This document shows, in pieces, positions 8,955-16,836 of a stretch of DNA of 64,000 nucleotides (the first letter of the stretch is position 1; each line of letters starts with the position of its first letter). The translations under genes were made by a program, and so were the position numbers. A model generated the notes under the pieces. It did no database searches. It was not told where the DNA came from and worked only from the letters and a program-made list of their open reading frames with translations. This DNA comes from Microbacterium testaceum (GTDB taxonomy: Bacteria; Actinomycetota; Actinomycetes; Actinomycetales; Microbacteriaceae): contig NZ_LDRU01000003.1 of the NCBI RefSeq assembly GCF_001476285.1, positions 57,726 to 121,725 on the forward strand. Reading direction: 5' to 3'.

Positions 8955-9202
8955 TGCCTCGGTCTCGAAACAGCGATCATCTCCACCGTCACCGTCTCCT
9001 CCGCGAGCTCTGGCTGTTCGTGCCCTCGATCTACTCCACGCTGCTTCCGACGCAGCAGTGGGAGGTGCACCGCCTCTACGAACCGAGTGAGTTCTTCGAA
9101 GACGATGATGAACTCCTCGCCTTCGTCAAGGCGTCGATCGCGAAAGAGCCGTCTCTGCCGAACCGGGTCGGTAAGCACTGGGAATTCACAACGCGCTGGT
9201 GA
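8954..9202 (+). CDS. Small uncharacterised protein downstream of the CD-NTase
   Basis: This 82-residue frame starts at a GTG that shares one base with the CD-NTase stop (TAGTG). It encodes LLRELWLFVPSIYSTLLPTQ, followed by an acidic stretch (FFEDDDELLAFVK) and a tail rich in basic and aromatic residues. Base composition rises sharply here compared with the CD-NTase gene. The segment may therefore be the 3' part of a resident gene cut when the CBASS pair was inserted, rather than a CBASS component. It overlaps the next frame by four bases (GTGA). I recognise no family. Confidence 0.45.
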   Translation: MPRSRNSDHLHRHRLLRELWLFVPSIYSTLLPTQQWEVHRLYEPSEFFEDDDELLAFVKASIAKEPSLPNRVGKHWEFTTRW

Positions 9203-9396
9203 CGGCACGGGTCTTGGGGCAGATCTCGCTGGACCGCGTGCCAACTCCCGCGTGGAAGAAGGGCTACGTCGTCCGAGTGGCTCCGATCGTGAACCCGCAC
9301 CCGGACTACGACAAGCTTGCTTGGGCTTTCATGGAGCAGACTCGTCTCATGCGAGAGGGGAAGGGTCGGCCGGAAGAGCCAGAACCATCTTCTTGA
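9199..9396 (+). CDS. Small uncharacterised protein overlapping the right repeat
   Basis: The 65-residue product starts at GTG 9199, inside the preceding stop (GTGA), so the two are probably translated together. The sequence MTARVLGQISLDRVPTPAWK leads into IVNPHPDYDKLAWAFMEQTR and a charged tail. Its last third lies in the 466-bp repeat; the matching part of the left copy is frame-disrupted. It is antisense to the 3' end of the helix-turn-helix gene. No known domain is apparent. Confidence 0.4.
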   Translation: MTARVLGQISLDRVPTPAWKKGYVVRVAPIVNPHPDYDKLAWAFMEQTRLMREGKGRPEEPEPSS

Positions 9397-9774
9397 CCGT
9401 CGCTGGATCTCGTTTCAACTGTCGGGCGATCTCCGCGTAGGTCGCACCGGACAAGAACAGATTCTGTGCTTTCGTTCGCTCAACATCTGTGATGGTTCGT
9501 CGCATGACCACCCCGGCAGCCGTAAGGTGCTGGGCGATCGTGTAGCGGTGGAGTCCGTGTTTGCGTCCGAGCTCATAGATACCGAGCCCTGCGTGGTAGT
9601 CCGCCACGAGTTGGTCTCGGACGGCGGGTGTGACCTGCTTCATGCGCCGTGTCCCTGGTGGGGCGTGGCGGACCGAACCACGCAGAACCTTGGCAATCTC
9701 GCCCCTGTGCAGAGCCTCTTGGAGCGTCAACAGTGGCCGCGAATTAATCGAAAGGGCTTCCGCTGGGGCCACCA
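9309..9774. repeat. Right copy of 466-bp imperfect direct repeat
   Basis: This is the gapless counterpart of 6757-7222, 2552 bp downstream and in the same orientation. It contains the second helix-turn-helix gene and the end of the 65-residue plus-strand frame. The copies differ mostly by scattered substitutions, many of them synonymous in the helix-turn-helix frame, so the duplication is not recent. Confidence 0.85.
9347..9772 (-). CDS. Helix-turn-helix protein of recombinase type (right copy)
   Basis: The 141-residue product is colinear with the left copy. It has GEIAKVLRGSVRHAPPG, then the helix-turn-helix units YELGRKHGLHRYTIAQHL and SGATYAEIARQLKRDPATVK, and a short extra tail (LALPADPSPLA). 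The GTG at 9772 (VAPAEA) matches the left copy's start. An ATG at 9643 (MKQVTPAVR) with AGGGA upstream would give 98 residues. Conservative replacements between the copies on both sides of that ATG suggest that the longer frame was translated. No recombinase catalytic domain is encoded. Confidence 0.65.
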   Translation of the reverse strand: MAPAEALSINSRPLLTLQEALHRGEIAKVLRGSVRHAPPGTRRMKQVTPAVRDQLVADYHAGLGIYELGRKHGLHRYTIAQHLTAAGVVMRRTITDVERTKAQNLFLSGATYAEIARQLKRDPATVKKMVLALPADPSPLA

Positions 9775-9784
9775 GATAGCCAAG

Positions 9785-9813
9785 AAGACCCCCGCTCCGG
9801 CGGGGGTCTTTCT
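9785..9813 (+). terminator. Rho-independent terminator after right repeat
   Basis: AAGACCCCCGC (9785-9795) pairs with GCGGGGGTCTT (9800-9810) over an 11-bp perfect stem with loop TCCG, followed by a short T-rich stretch. It can end plus-strand transcription from the CBASS operon and, less strongly, minus-strand transcription. It lies close to where the island gives way to the GC-rich chromosome. Confidence 0.8.
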
Positions 9814-9847
9814 CGTTGCGAGGAACGCGGCTGGCAGCCTTTGCGTC

Positions 9848-10285
9848 TCAGGCTTCGCCGTTCCCCTCGGCCCATCCGCCCGGCGCAGCGATGTTGAACA
9901 TCCACGCCACGCCCCACGGATCGACGAGCTCGCCATAGAGGTCGCCCCACACCTGCTTCTCGAGAGGCTGAGTGACCTGGGCGCCCCGCTCGACGAAGCG
10001 GTCGTAGAAGCCGCGCACGCGGTCGGTCTCGTCACTCATGAAGGCGGCGTGCACGCGGCTCTTGCCCCAGCCCTCGGCGGGCTTCTCGAAGCCGTCGGCG
10101 CCCATGATCGTGAAGCCGTCGGCCGAGAGCTCGGAGTGCATGACACCGTCGGCCGGGGCGTCGGGGATGCCGAAGTCCGAGAACGTGTGGATCGAAAGCT
10201 CGCCGCCGAACACCGACTGGTAGAAGGTCATCGCCTCGCGGGCGGCGCCGGCGAACGAGACGTAGACAACGAGGGAGGTCGACAT
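9848..10285 (-). CDS. VOC-superfamily (PhnB/glyoxalase-like) protein
   Basis: The 145-residue protein begins MSTSLVVYVSFAGAAREAM and has the vicinal-oxygen-chelate layout of paired beta-alpha-beta-beta-beta units: FYQSVFGGELSIHTFSDFG, then FYDRFVERGAQVTQPLEKQVWGD and the closing strand LVDPWGVAWMFNI. The family covers metal-dependent glyoxalases, resistance proteins and PhnB-like proteins of unknown substrate; the sequence alone does not separate them. The ATG at 10285 follows GAAGGA and gives the usual length. It is the first clearly chromosomal gene after the island and is divergent from the hydrolase gene 112 bp away. Confidence 0.8.
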   Translation of the reverse strand: MSTSLVVYVSFAGAAREAMTFYQSVFGGELSIHTFSDFGIPDAPADGVMHSELSADGFTIMGADGFEKPAEGWGKSRVHAAFMSDETDRVRGFYDRFVERGAQVTQPLEKQVWGDLYGELVDPWGVAWMFNIAAPGGWAEGNGEA

Positions 10286-10397
10286 CGAGGCATCCTTCTC
10301 TCTGGCGGATTTGCCCTCACGATAGACCGGCCACGTTCGCCGCGGGAAGACCCGGATATGCTCAGGAAAAGCCCGCTCACCCTCCGAGGGAGAAGCC

Positions 10398-11153
10398 ATG
10401 ATCCTCGCCCACGACGTGTCGGGTTCCGGCCCGCTGCTCGTCCTCTTGCACGGCATCACCGAAGACCGGCGCAGCTGGGATCCGGTCGATCTGACCGACA
10501 GCTTCACCGTGGTCCGGGTCGATCTGCGCGGCCATGGCGCGTCGGCGGCGGAGGAGCCGTACGACATCCCGACGCTCGCGGCCGACGTTCATGAGACTCT
10601 GGCGCAGTTCGCCGAGAACGACGTGATCCCCGCGGAGCTGCCGGTGGTCGTCGGCCACTCCATGGGCGGCATCGTGGCGACGGCCTACGGCGCGCTCTTC
10701 CCCGCCCGAGCGGTCGTCAACGTCGACCAGCCCCTGCAGCTCGCGGGGATGCAGGGACAGGTGCAGCAGGCCGAGGGAATGCTGCGCGGCGAGGACTTCC
10801 CGCTGTTCATCCACGGGATGTTCGCGCAGATGGCCGGCGGCCTGGACGCCGATGAGCTGGCGCGGGTGAATGGCATCCGGTCTCCGCGGCAAGACGTGGT
10901 GCTCGGGATGTGGCGCCCGTTGCTCGAGGACTCGCCCGAAGAGCTGACGGAGCTGGTCAGCAGGCTGACGAAGATCCCGGCGGACGTCCCCTACCTCGTG
11001 ATCACGGGGCTCGACGCGGGCCCCGAGTACGCGGCGTGGCTGCAGCAGGAGATCCCGCACACCGTGCACGAGGTGTGGCAGCCGCCGACGCACTACCCGC
11101 ACCTCGTGGATCCCGCACGGTTCGTCCAACGCGTGGAGGCCTTCGTGCGGTAG
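10398..11153 (+). CDS. Alpha/beta hydrolase
   Basis: The 251-residue protein has an oxyanion-hole motif [12 protein letters not shown] near residue 20, the nucleophile elbow GHSMGG at about residue 80, and a late histidine in [10 protein letters not shown] that completes a catalytic triad. This makes it an alpha/beta-hydrolase of the esterase/lactonase/haloperoxidase-like class; the substrate is unknown. ATG 10398 follows GGGAGAAG. It stands alone on the plus strand between the divergent VOC gene and the convergent MpaB gene. Confidence 0.85.
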   Translation: MILAHDVSGSGPLLVLLHGITEDRRSWDPVDLTDSFTVVRVDLRGHGASAAEEPYDIPTLAADVHETLAQFAENDVIPAELPVVVGHSMGGIVATAYGALFPARAVVNVDQPLQLAGMQGQVQQAEGMLRGEDFPLFIHGMFAQMAGGLDADELARVNGIRSPRQDVVLGMWRPLLEDSPEELTELVSRLTKIPADVPYLVITGLDAGPEYAAWLQQEIPHTVHEVWQPPTHYPHLVDPARFVQRVEAFVR

Positions 11154-11210
11154 GCGGCGATCGACCAAAGCGGGATTGCGCCCGCCCACGAATCGATCGC
11201 CGCCCGATCC

Positions 11211-12305
11211 TCACGCCGTCGCGCGGAACCGCTCGTCCAACTGCCGAGCGCTGGTGATCAAGTCCACCCCGTCCGGTCCCCAGAGGAGCTTCATGATCCG
11301 CGCCTCGTTCTCGGGGCTCTGGATCGCGCGGATGTCTCCCTCGCGTGCGCGGATCGTGTGCTCCGATGCGCTGATCTGCTCCGGGCTGCGTCCCGCGGCG
11401 AGCTGCAGCCTCTCAGGGAGGATCGCCGGCATGACGTCGTGCCAATCGTTGTAGGTCTCGGCGAGGACGTCCGTGGCGAGTGCGTGGCTCGGGTGCCAGT
11501 TCTTCTCCGCCACCTGCCGGTACTGCGCCATCATGTTGACGCCCGTCTCGAGATCGCGGAAGACGCTCTCGCGATGGCCGAAGTAGGGCGCGTACTTCTC
11601 GTAGAGTGCGTCGAGTTCGGCCATGCTGTACGGGATCTCGGCTTCCTCGGCGCCCACGAGTCGAAGGTAGGGCGCCATCTCGGCAACGTACTGGTCGCGT
11701 TCTTCGGGTGTGAGAGGGCGCGGTGGTTCGTCACCGTGCCAGGCGAGGTTCTCGTACGCGAGCAGCATCGCGTGCATCTCCGTGATCGCGGCCCACATCG
11801 CATCGCGGGATTCGGCCGCGGCGTAGCCACCGAGCGACGAATCGTCCGGGTCGATGACCGGACCCTGCACGTGACCGTGGATGCGATGCAGATGCGTTGC
11901 CATTCGGGTCGCGGTCTCGGTGTCGCCCAGCCACATCGGCGCGTGCATTCCCGAGTTGCGCTGGAAACGCTCGAAGAAGTCGAACCACGTGAACTTCCCT
12001 GACCTCGCACGACGCGACATCGGATCGGCATCCCGGATGCCGGCCGTGATGGGCTTGTACAGGAACTGGAGGACCGCTTGAGCGGGGCTTTCGAACACGA
12101 TGATCGCGGGATGCAGAACGACCTTCCACGTGACGGACCCCGGACCGAACAGCCCGTGATCCACGGAGCCGTCGGCCGCGACGGACTTTCCCGCCGGCAC
12201 GACCTCGCCGAACCGTCGCCATCTCGAGACATCGCCCCGCAGAAGTTCCTCGGTGAGGACGAACGGCGCGTTCGCCGCGCCGGCGGGAGGGAGGGTGGTG
12301 GTCAT
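11211..12305 (-). CDS. Oxygenase MpaB family protein (DUF2236)
   Basis: The 364-residue protein has the FGPGSVTWKVVLHPAIIVF block and later histidine-rich helices (HLHRIHGHVQG, WAAITEMHAML, ENLAWHGDE) seen in the MpaB/latex-clearing-protein family, whose studied members use b-type haem to cleave C=C bonds of isoprenoid chains. Whether this one has that substrate is unknown. ATG 12305 is chosen because AAGGAG lies 6 nt upstream; an upstream GTG at 12323 would place that ribosome site inside the coding region. A TetR gene is divergent, and a 33-bp palindrome overlaps the likely promoter, so repression by that TetR is expected. Confidence 0.8.
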   Translation of the reverse strand: MTTTLPPAGAANAPFVLTEELLRGDVSRWRRFGEVVPAGKSVAADGSVDHGLFGPGSVTWKVVLHPAIIVFESPAQAVLQFLYKPITAGIRDADPMSRRARSGKFTWFDFFERFQRNSGMHAPMWLGDTETATRMATHLHRIHGHVQGPVIDPDDSSLGGYAAAESRDAMWAAITEMHAMLLAYENLAWHGDEPPRPLTPEERDQYVAEMAPYLRLVGAEEAEIPYSMAELDALYEKYAPYFGHRESVFRDLETGVNMMAQYRQVAEKNWHPSHALATDVLAETYNDWHDVMPAILPERLQLAAGRSPEQISASEHTIRAREGDIRAIQSPENEARIMKLLWGPDGVDLITSARQLDERFRATA

Positions 12306-12318
12306 TGTCGACTCCTTC

Positions 12319-12351
12319 GTCACTTACGTACGCAAATCGTACGTAAGTGAC
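12319..12351. promoter_or_regulatory. TetR operator palindrome between the MpaB and tetR genes
   Basis: GTCACTTACGTACG (12319-12332) and CGTACGTAAGTGAC (12338-12351) are perfect 14-bp inverted arms around the five-base spacer CAAAT. The site starts 13 bp upstream of the MpaB ribosome-binding and start region. On the minus strand it contains TACGAT, a plausible -10 box. Such a long perfect palindrome next to a tetR gene is the expected binding site of that repressor. Confidence 0.85.
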
Positions 12352-12421
12352 GGTAGACCGTTCTTCCGCACGCCGCAACGGCGGACGCGTCGTCGAGACC
12401 GCCCTCGGTATCGTGGACCGC

Positions 12422-13033
12422 GTGGCGGAGACTCGACAGCGAACCGGCCGCCCTCGTGATCCCGAGATCAACGTGAGGGTGTTGATCGCGGCGCAGCGCG
12501 TCTATGCGGCGTCGGGCCGAGCGGGTCTCACCTTCGACGCCATCGCCCGGGAGTCGGGTGTGGGTAAGCCCGCGATCTACCGTCGGTGGGCGTCACCCGA
12601 CGACATTTTGGACGAGGCTCTCCGCTCTCACGTGCTCGAGCCCGCTCAGACCGACGGGACGGACATCCGCGATCACCTTCGCGAGATCGCCCTATCGGTC
12701 TTGCGACTGATGTTCTCCGACCAGGGCAGCTTCGTGCTGCGCGTCAGCGCCGAACGGACGTCTCAGCCCGCCGTCTTCGACCAGTATTTCGAGCGGTTGC
12801 GCACGGTCATCCACGTCGGCAACCGCGGTCTGGTACTCGCGGCCATCGAGCGAGGAGAACTGTCGGATCACTGCGACGCCGACGTGCTGCTGCAGGCGAT
12901 CACGGGTTCAGCGCTGGTCGGAACCCTGATGGGTTTCGCGCCGTCGCCCTACGAGGACCCGCTCGCCGCGGAGAACTACTGCGAAATCGTCGTCGATCAG
13001 GCCCTCCGAGGAGCGGGCCCCTCGTCGGCCTGA
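12422..13033 (+). CDS. TetR/AcrR family transcriptional regulator
   Basis: The 203-residue protein has the N-terminal TetR helix-turn-helix LTFDAIARESGVGKPAIYRRW (about residues 35-55) and a helical ligand-binding domain. GTG 12422 is chosen because it gives the usual TetR length and follows a TATCGT box (12409-12414) by 7 nt, the leaderless pattern seen elsewhere in the window. GTGs at 12413 and 12347 are also in frame, but the latter lies inside the operator. It probably represses the divergent MpaB oxygenase gene through the palindrome at 12319-12351; the inducer is unknown. Confidence 0.85.
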   Translation: MAETRQRTGRPRDPEINVRVLIAAQRVYAASGRAGLTFDAIARESGVGKPAIYRRWASPDDILDEALRSHVLEPAQTDGTDIRDHLREIALSVLRLMFSDQGSFVLRVSAERTSQPAVFDQYFERLRTVIHVGNRGLVLAAIERGELSDHCDADVLLQAITGSALVGTLMGFAPSPYEDPLAAENYCEIVVDQALRGAGPSSA

Positions 13034-13093
13034 CGTCCGTACCGAGCTCGTTTGGGTCGAACGCCGGCGCCGGGCGAACGGCATCCGCCCCGC

Positions 13094-14680
13094 TTACGCC
13101 CCCTGGAACGACCGCAACTGCGCGAGCAGGCTCGGCGCGTTGACGTCGAAGCGTTTTCCGCCGAGCACCACTCCGGCCGCGAGCACGATGAGGCCGAGCA
13201 CGGGGCCCACGACGAACGCGATCCATCCCGCGAGGCTCGATCCCGAGAAGGTCGCGATCACGGCGGGGATCACCGTCGGCAGGCCGATCACGGCCACGAG
13301 GGCCCAGCACGCGAAGAACGTCAGGAACATCGAGAACGACGAGCCGGGCACGCGCTTGAACGGCGAGTCGCCCGGGGCCGGGGTGGGCACCACGAGGAAC
13401 GCCGAGCTCACCGCGCTGATGCCGAAGCCGATGAGGGTCAGCCCGAGCGAGGCGCCGAGCACCGGCGGGAGCAGGTCCCACCGGCCCGAGATCCCGATCG
13501 TGACGAGATCGGCGAGCACGACGAGCGGGAGCGTGATGCTCGCGACGCCGAGTGTGCGCCCGAGCCGATCGGCGCGGCCCCGGATGCCGGTCTGCATGAC
13601 GGTCGCGAAAGCCGTGCCGTCGTACGAGATGTCGGAGTAGGGGAGCACCCCCGCGAAGAACCCGACCAGCAGGCCCGAGAGGGCGAAGAACGGTCCGCTG
13701 ACGTCCCACTGGGAGTAGATGAGCACGAGGATCGGTGCGAACGGGATGAGCAGCAGCTGCCGGATGTAGCGCAGATCGCGGGTCCACGACGTGAGCGAGC
13801 GGGCCCAGGTCGCCCCGACGGGGTTCGACGGCATGACGCCGAACCAGCCGAGCGATCCCGTCTTGCGCTTCGCCGTCGACCGGGCAGGCGGGGCGATGAC
13901 GGATGCCGAGAGGTTGCGGAACCACAGCACCCACAGCATGCCGAGGGTCGCCAGGGCGATCACGAACTTCAGGATCGCGGTCAGCCACGAGCCGGTCGCG
14001 AGGTCGCCGGGCACGGCCCAGGCGGCACCGATCGGCGTCCAGGAGATCGCGCCCACGAGTGACTGCAGCTGCAGGCCCTGGGCGGTGGCGGACTGCACCG
14101 CGTTCAGGATGCCGATGAGGATCGGGCTCGCGAAGATCACCAGCGCGAATGCGAGAAGCCCGATCAGTTCCTTCGTGCGGCGTCCGCCGCCCATCCCGGA
14201 TGCCAGGGCGGCGACGGTCCGCGAGGCGACGACGCAGATCAGCACCCCGATCGGGACGCACACGATCGCGGCGATCGCCGCTACCGGCTCATGTACCCAC
14301 ACGAGGAAGGTGAGCAGGCTGCCGACGACGGTCGCGAGGCCGCCGACGCCGGTGAGCCCGCCGGCGGTGATCGCGATCATCATCTGCGTCGTGGTCATCG
14401 GGAACGGAGCGAGCTTCGCGGGATCCAGGGTCGTGTCGACCCCGGTCGCGAAGATCGGACCGAGCACCCATCCGAGGATCAGCACGGCTCCCGCCCCGGT
14501 GACGATCGATCGAGCGACGTCGAATTCGAGGGTGCCGGCGAAGAACAACCCGACCGCGGCGAACAGCAGCATCCACAGCGCGCCGAGCACGCCGAAGATG
14601 AACCCGACCAACTGCATCGGGCTGCGCGCGAGGGTGTTGCCGAGGACGCGGAAACGGATCCTCAGGACTGTCGCAACCAC
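13094..14680 (-). CDS. ABC exporter permease
   Basis: The 528-residue membrane protein has about twelve hydrophobic helices and begins VVATVLRIRFRVLGNTLARS. Its GTG start overlaps the 3' end of the ATPase gene by 19 bp, so the two form one exporter. Long permeases of this type paired with a single CcmA-like ATPase are common in actinobacteria and usually have no assigned substrate. It ends about 60 bp from the convergent tetR gene. Confidence 0.8.
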   Translation of the reverse strand: MVATVLRIRFRVLGNTLARSPMQLVGFIFGVLGALWMLLFAAVGLFFAGTLEFDVARSIVTGAGAVLILGWVLGPIFATGVDTTLDPAKLAPFPMTTTQMMIAITAGGLTGVGGLATVVGSLLTFLVWVHEPVAAIAAIVCVPIGVLICVVASRTVAALASGMGGGRRTKELIGLLAFALVIFASPILIGILNAVQSATAQGLQLQSLVGAISWTPIGAAWAVPGDLATGSWLTAILKFVIALATLGMLWVLWFRNLSASVIAPPARSTAKRKTGSLGWFGVMPSNPVGATWARSLTSWTRDLRYIRQLLLIPFAPILVLIYSQWDVSGPFFALSGLLVGFFAGVLPYSDISYDGTAFATVMQTGIRGRADRLGRTLGVASITLPLVVLADLVTIGISGRWDLLPPVLGASLGLTLIGFGISAVSSAFLVVPTPAPGDSPFKRVPGSSFSMFLTFFACWALVAVIGLPTVIPAVIATFSGSSLAGWIAFVVGPVLGLIVLAAGVVLGGKRFDVNAPSLLAQLRSFQGA

Positions 14681-15492
14681 TGCGGCCCCTCCGCGTGGTG
14701 GCGTCCGCCGACGAGCTCGACGAAGCGGTCCTGCAGGGTCTTGCCCGCGCGCACCTCGTCGATGGTTCCGGATGCCAGCAGCCGGCCCTGAGCGATGACG
14801 GCGACGTGATCGCACATGCGCTGCACGAGGTCCATCGAGTGACTCGACACGATGACCGTGCCGCCCGAGGCGGTGTAGCCGCGGAGGATGTCCTCGATGT
14901 TGGCGGCCGACACGGGATCCACCGACTCGAAGGGCTCGTCGAGCACCAGCAGACGCGGCGCGTGGACAAGGGCGCAGGCGAGGGCGACCTTCTTGGTCAT
15001 GCCCGCGGAGTAGTCCACGACGGGGGTGCCGGCGGCCTCGGTGAGGTCCATGATGCGCAGGAGGTCGGCCGTGCGCGTGGCGACCTCGTCGCGCGTGAGG
15101 CCGAACATCATGCCCGTGTACGTCACGAGCTGTTCGCCGGTGAGCCGGTCGAAGAGCCGGACTCCGTCGGCGAGGTTGCCGATGAGCTTCTTGGCCTCCA
15201 CCGGCTGCGCCCACACGTCGACGCCGTGGATGTGCACCGTTCCGGCGTCGGGACGCAGTAGGCCCGTCGCCATCGACAGCGTCGTCGTCTTCCCGGCACC
15301 GTTGGGGCCGACCAGGCCGTAGAACGACCCCGCGGGGACGCGGAGGTCGAGACCGGCAACGGCGACCTTCTCGCCGAACCGCTTCACGAGGCCCGTGATG
15401 TCCATCGCGGGGAGCGAATCGGTGGGGGTCGGGGGAGCGACCCCGTCGGGCAGGGCGGAGGGCGGCGGCACGGCGCTCGAGGAGTCGGTCAC
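14662..15492 (-). CDS. ABC transporter ATP-binding protein (exporter type)
   Basis: The 276-residue protein has Walker A GPNGAGKTTT (about 57-66), a degenerate signature YSAGMTKKVALA, Walker B LLVLDEPFESVDP, and an H-loop in VIVSSHSMD. A proline-rich N-terminal extension of about 30 residues precedes the ABC domain. The GTG start at 15492 follows a TAGGTT box by 6 nt without a ribosome-binding site, suggesting a leaderless message. It is the partner of the downstream overlapping permease. Confidence 0.88.
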   Translation of the reverse strand: MTDSSSAVPPPSALPDGVAPPTPTDSLPAMDITGLVKRFGEKVAVAGLDLRVPAGSFYGLVGPNGAGKTTTLSMATGLLRPDAGTVHIHGVDVWAQPVEAKKLIGNLADGVRLFDRLTGEQLVTYTGMMFGLTRDEVATRTADLLRIMDLTEAAGTPVVDYSAGMTKKVALACALVHAPRLLVLDEPFESVDPVSAANIEDILRGYTASGGTVIVSSHSMDLVQRMCDHVAVIAQGRLLASGTIDEVRAGKTLQDRFVELVGGRHHAEGPQWLRQS

Positions 15493-15543
15493 GTTCCGAA
15501 CCTATCGGGCGCTCCGCCGCGCGGCGAGGCTCCCGCGCGGACG

Positions 15544-16836
15544 TCAGTAGCGGATCGCATCGATGACCTTGACCCGCACCGCGACGAGGGCCGGCAGCAG
15601 TCCCGCCAGGGCCCCCACCGCGGTGGCCGCGACGAGGCCGACGATCGCGGCATCCACGGGGAAGGGCGGGAAGTCGCTGACCATGCCCTGACCTACGAGG
15701 TCGCGCATCGCCGGTGACTGCACGATCAGGATCGCCGCCACCACGCCGAGGGCGCCCGCGACGACCGTGGCGACCACGCTCTCCATCATCACGGCGAAGA
15801 AGACCCGACCCGCCGTCGCTCCGAAGCTGCGTCGGATACCGATCTCGCGCACCCGCTGCTTGACCGTGACCAGGGCGATGTTGACCAGGCCCAGCGCGCC
15901 GAGCAGGAGGACGAGCACCGCGATCCCGATCACGACGAGCTTCGTCACCAGGAACGGGTCGTTGCCGTACTGCGCCCAGTCCTGCCGCGACACGTTCACC
16001 TCGGTGCCTTCGCCGAGGGCGGCCTGCAGGTCGCGCGTGACGGCCGCCGTGAGGGCGTCTGCGAGCTCGGGCGGCACCCACATCTCGTACTGGCTCTGCG
16101 GTGCTCCGCCGCCGCCGTACGGGTCCGCGGCAGCGGCGGCCGACCCGCGTTCACCGGTGGCGGCCTTCTGCATCGCCTCCGCGTGCCGCGCGAGCATGAT
16201 CATCGTCGGCTCGGTCTCCCACGTGCTGGCGGGAGTCACTCCGACGACCACCGCGAGCGTGCCTCCGGCGGGGATTCCGGATGCCGCGCCCGGGACGCCG
16301 TCCCCACCGAGCGCCACAACCGGGTGGCTCTCGAGCGGCGGTCGGCCCATGCGGTCCCAGAAGACCTCGTTCACGATGATCCGCGGTGCGAGCTGTTGTT
16401 CGTCGGTCGGCGAGAACCACGAGCCCTCGGTCAGCTGGACGCGGTGCATCTCTCCGAAAGGCTGGTCGACGGCCTGCGTACCGACCTGGACCGCGCCCGT
16501 CGCGAACGGGACCATCTGGACGGTGTTCTGCACACGCGACGCGTAGGAGATGTCGTAGCGCTCGAGGACCTTGCTCCACGCGGCATCCATGTTCGCCGGG
16601 TCGATCGCCCCGTCCAGACGGAACGCCGAGACGTAGAGGGTGGCGGGCCTGCCGCCCTGACGTTCGCTGAGCTCCTGGTTCGCCTGCTGCACGATCGCGC
16701 CGAGGGCGACCACCGTGGTCAGCGAGCACACGGCCACGGCGACGCCGATGAGCGAGAGGAGCACCCGCGTGCGGTGCACGCGCACCTCTTGCCAGGCCTC
16801 GAGCAGGGCCCCGACGAAGCCGGTGAGCCCGCGCAT
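15544..16836 (-). CDS. MacB-like ABC permease (FtsX/MacB_PCD family)
   Basis: The 430-residue protein has an N-terminal membrane helix (RVLLSLIGVAVAVCSLTTVVALG), a large extracellular domain of about 240 residues, and three C-terminal helices containing VREIGIRRSFGATAGRVFF, the hallmark of MacB/LolC-type permeases. These work with a MacB-type ATPase and an adaptor in mechanotransmission export or antimicrobial-peptide defence. Its ATG overlaps the ATPase stop (ATGA at 16836), so the adaptor, ATPase and permease genes form one operon. Confidence 0.88.
   Translation of the reverse strand: MRGLTGFVGALLEAWQEVRVHRTRVLLSLIGVAVAVCSLTTVVALGAIVQQANQELSERQGGRPATLYVSAFRLDGAIDPANMDAAWSKVLERYDISYASRVQNTVQMVPFATGAVQVGTQAVDQPFGEMHRVQLTEGSWFSPTDEQQLAPRIIVNEVFWDRMGRPPLESHPVVALGGDGVPGAASGIPAGGTLAVVVGVTPASTWETEPTMIMLARHAEAMQKAATGERGSAAAAADPYGGGGAPQSQYEMWVPPELADALTAAVTRDLQAALGEGTEVNVSRQDWAQYGNDPFLVTKLVVIGIAVLVLLLGALGLVNIALVTVKQRVREIGIRRSFGATAGRVFFAVMMESVVATVVAGALGVVAAILIVQSPAMRDLVGQGMVSDFPPFPVDAAIVGLVAATAVGALAGLLPALVAVRVKVIDAIRY

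Noticed and set aside
6757..9774. The repeats as insertion-sequence ends of a composite transposon
   Set aside because: No transposase domain, no terminal inverted repeats and no target-site duplication could be found at the 466-bp copies.
10377..11189. A 270-codon frame antisense to the alpha/beta hydrolase
   Set aside because: The plus-strand product has a full catalytic triad and oxyanion motif; the antisense product has none.
12900..16081. Extra long minus-strand frames across the ABC permease region
   Set aside because: The real permease and ATPase occupy other frames with clear motifs; the extra sequence is Arg/Pro-rich with no family.
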